Source: Callipepla californica brunnescens (taxonomy: Eukaryota > Chordata > Aves > Galliformes > Odontophoridae). From it: a stretch of DNA of 64,000 bases. Under the pieces are notes generated by a model. It was given only the letters and a program-made list of their open reading frames with translations. It ran no database searches and was not told the DNA's origin. The position numbers were made by a program, and so were the translations under genes. The stretch is from positions 744,001 through 808,000 of the forward strand of contig JALIRH010000115.1 of the NCBI GenBank assembly GCA_023055505.1. Reading direction: 5' to 3'. Positions 61,567 through 64,000 of this stretch are shown in pieces. Numbering within the stretch: the first letter of the stretch is position 1; each line of letters starts with the position of its first letter.

Positions 61567-64000
61567 AAATCTCTTAATTCTGTTTATTTAGCCAGTGTTA
61601 CCAGAGAATAAACATAATTCTCAAGGTATACAGAATAGGAAATAAACACTGTCCACTCCAGTGATTTCTTTTTAATTTGCAATGCCATTTTCAGGGCAGT
61701 GCCTTCTTCAATTCATAAAAGCCACCTTCAGTGATTTTAGCTGAAATGTGACACTAATTTAAGAATTAGAAAATGAACTGTACAACCTGATTATTTGTGA
61801 TAGCTGGATGTACTACAAAGGAGTAAGAAAAACAAGCTTTTTCACAGGCAACAAATAAACTGGAAAAGATATATATGAGGATAATACTACACATTTCTAC
61901 TCTTTAAGACCAAAAGTAACAGTTATAATAATATATTCTTAGCTAGTCCCATACTAGCTACACTGTCAAGATTTCCAACAGAACGAGACAAGAAAATCAA
62001 GCTCATCACTTCAAAGCAGAAACTCAGCATGGTCAGTTAGCATCCATTTAAACTTTTTGGCAAACTTGTACAAATCTCCCGAGTTAATAATAAATTTAAC
62101 ACTAATTTCAAATACAATTTTTATAATCTACTGTATGGACTGTTACCCTTGTATAGTGTATGTACTTCTGCTGAGGAAAATGCAGTTAGATCAACTTATA
62201 TGTCTTTTTTTTCTTTTTTGATGTGCCAGCAGGTGCAATAATAGTTTGTAGGTTTTTTTTTTAACATAAGATGGCAGTAATTCAAAGATATGGCAACTCT
62301 AGTTTACTGTACAGAAAACACAGAAACACAATACATTTCATGGAGAACTCTATACTTTTTGATTATACTCGCTGATCAGATTTATAGGTCACAAACTGTA
62401 ATTCCCAGTGCCCTTTTTCGTGTATTGTTCCACACAAAATGCTACTGCCAAAGTTAGTGTTTCTGTTGAAGGTTGTTGGGAAAGTAGGTAAAAGACAGTG
62501 GCCTGTTATGCTGTATAACGTAAAGACAAGAAGTGTTGGCACAGAAGACTGAATAGAAACATAGAGGAGAGCTGATGGGACACAGGTACTCCCTGGAGTG
62601 AACAGAGATTGTTTTAGGGTCATTCTTTCATGGGCAACATCTAGAGAAGCCCAAAGCTGCAGGCAGTAGAGCTGGATGCCACAGAGATAGGGCAGTTCTG
62701 CCCTCTGCTCAGACAAGGCCACCTGGGCAGGAAAGGGCAGGACCTAGCTACTGGCAAGAGATGCCATCAGCAAGAAAAGATTGCTCTGAAATACATCCCA
62801 CACAGGATTGTTTTTGAAGATGAAAAAAATAAAAAAGCCTATTTGCAAAACAAAGACAGCATCTCTGGAAATTTCATAGCAACCTGTGTGTGACCTTCTG
62901 CAGGAGTAGAAACCAACACCTGCTTCCTCAGTGTGGGAGAGACCTCTGGCTCAGGCTGCCTGCCAAGCTGCAGGCTGCACTAAAATCTTATTATGAGATT
63001 TTACAAAAATCCTTGCAAAAAAAAAACCAAAAAACAAACAAACTGATAAAGTCATAATCATAGTGGCAATAGTAGGCACTCCTATAAAAATCAGTATTTC
63101 TTTCCCTGGGAGACACTAATTCACTTTTTCTAAACATTCACTTTCAGAGAGATGTTTAAGAGTCGGCTTCTGGATTGTGTTTAGAGACAATTTATGCACG
63201 TAAAAAAATATGCTCTATCTTAAATGTAGAGAACACTAACACTAACACAACCTTTCGGCCATCACATACATTAAAACCACACTGAAAAATTAAACACCTT
63301 CTCCCCTTTCCCATGCTGTGCTATAATGCTATTCTTATGTACCAGGAGTTCTGGCATTCATTTCAGAAGCTTCTATTTCAATTTCCACAGCAAAAAGTGA
63401 ATGCGTTAGATATACGAATTAGATATAGCATATGTCTGTAAGAAAGTACAAGTTTCCTAAGGCACAGATTCCAAATATCATCACCAGGAAAGCTACATTT
63501 ATCAGAATGCCAAGCAGTGCTAGTGTTCCTCTAAACACAACCTCCTTCCAGAAAAAGAACCGAAAAAGGTGAAAAATTTGTATCCATTTACAAGAAACAG
63601 TCAATTAAGCTGAATATTACTGAAAATCAAAACAAATTCTCTACTGCTCATCCCATATCTTTTAATTTTGGGAGTCAGATCCTGCTCGTTTTTGTAGCTA
63701 GTGAATCAAAACAAATAAAAACAATGCCCCCCCACCATCCCCTAGGTAACATCAATCCATCAGTCAAAAGGACTGCATCAGGTACAAGACACAAGCCCAC
63801 CATTCCGCATTCATAATGACAAAGTATACTGAAAAACACGCTTTAAGTATCTTCGATTATAAATAAATTAAGAAAGCCAAGTAACCTAAGCATAAAAAGA
63901 ACAGAATTTTGTGCAGCACTTTTCTTTCCTCTTTGTGTTTCTGCACAGACTGATCGTAATTACTGAGGTCTGCAGTTATTTGGGATTCACATTACTTTAC

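Larger units (their letters stand above)
1..64000 (-). other. DPP10: DPP10 gene, internal part (exons 6-19 by human numbering)
   Basis: One minus-strand gene runs through the whole window. Fourteen exons totalling 1259 coding bases translate without a stop and join in phase. DPP10 is a type II membrane glycoprotein of the DPP4/S9B family. It has lost peptidase activity and binds Kv4 channel alpha subunits, changing their trafficking and gating in neurons (established knowledge). The window encodes the beta-propeller from the VFHYSY strand through the first strand of the hydrolase domain. Motifs seen include [44 protein letters not shown] and NRQCLSCNF. DPP6 is the closest alternative. The [25 protein letters not shown] and VRHLTSGNWEVIKILAYDE stretches fit DPP10 rather than DPP6, as I recall both. 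The active-site region, where family members carry the catalytic serine, lies outside the window. Promoter, exons 1-5 and exons 20 onward are also not present. Confidence 0.95.
44836..64000 (-). other. DPP10: Partial intron 5 of DPP10 (at least 19.2 kb)
   Basis: No exon is recognised. It holds CR1 fragments near 45690, 59917 and 61412, a CAA/TTG inverted simple-repeat pair near 53000, a purine-rich tract at 51061, and GC-richer unassigned patches near 57740-58130, 59000-59180 and 62560-62990. Exon 5 presumably lies beyond 64000. Confidence 0.75.

Noticed and set aside
62363..62722. 119-codon minus-strand open frame
   Set aside because: No domain or homologue recognised. Kept only as a note on a GC-richer patch.
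1..64000. Prokaryotic features, CRISPR arrays, operons, tRNA or rRNA genes
   Set aside because: No direct-repeat/spacer array, cloverleaf or rRNA motif was seen, and the sequence is clearly a vertebrate gene with introns.

Overview
The window is vertebrate nuclear DNA from inside one large gene. Fourteen consecutive coding exons lie on the minus strand, between 44835 and 2082. They join in frame into about 420 residues that I recognise as DPP10, a catalytically inactive dipeptidyl-peptidase-like protein that acts as an accessory subunit of Kv4 potassium channels. Every junction is GT-AG and the codon phases agree across all 13 internal introns. By my recollection of the human protein, the segment corresponds to residues ~148-567 with no insertion or deletion. 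That is most of the extracellular beta-propeller and the first strand of the alpha/beta-hydrolase domain. Counting human exons as 26, these are exons 6-19. The cytoplasmic tail, membrane helix and exons 1-5 lie beyond position 64000. The rest of the hydrolase domain and the 3' UTR lie before position 1.

The organism is most likely a bird. Interspersed repeats are sparse, and those I can recognise are old, truncated CR1 LINE 3' ends in both orientations, with the typical ending of a 'ttccaac' block followed by 'attctgtgat'. I saw no mammalian Alu, B1 or L1 elements. Turtles and crocodilians also carry CR1, so bird is an inference from repeat type and low density.

Layout by region. 1-2081: part of intron 19. 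2082-2358: exons 19 and 18, separated by a 108-bp intron. 4454-17109: exons 17 to 11, spaced 0.7-3.4 kb apart. 22781-28891: exons 10, 9 and 8. 28892-44600: a 15.7-kb intron 7 holding four CR1 fragments, a (CA)15 microsatellite, a perfect 41-bp tandem duplication and a 15-bp tandem repeat. 44601-44835: exons 7 and 6, separated by a 100-bp intron. 44836-64000: 19 kb of intron 5 with CR1 fragments, an inverted pair of CAA/TTG simple repeats and a purine-rich tract.

I see no second gene, tRNA, rRNA, CRISPR array or operon-like arrangement. The short open frames (60-130 codons) in the introns look like chance ORFs in AT-rich DNA. I found no convincing new biological system. The observations most worth checking are the splice architecture (in-phase short exons, two weak donors, a competing acceptor 4 nt away), an exact 20-bp copy of exon 11 sequence in intron 10, and some unassigned GC-richer patches in the introns.
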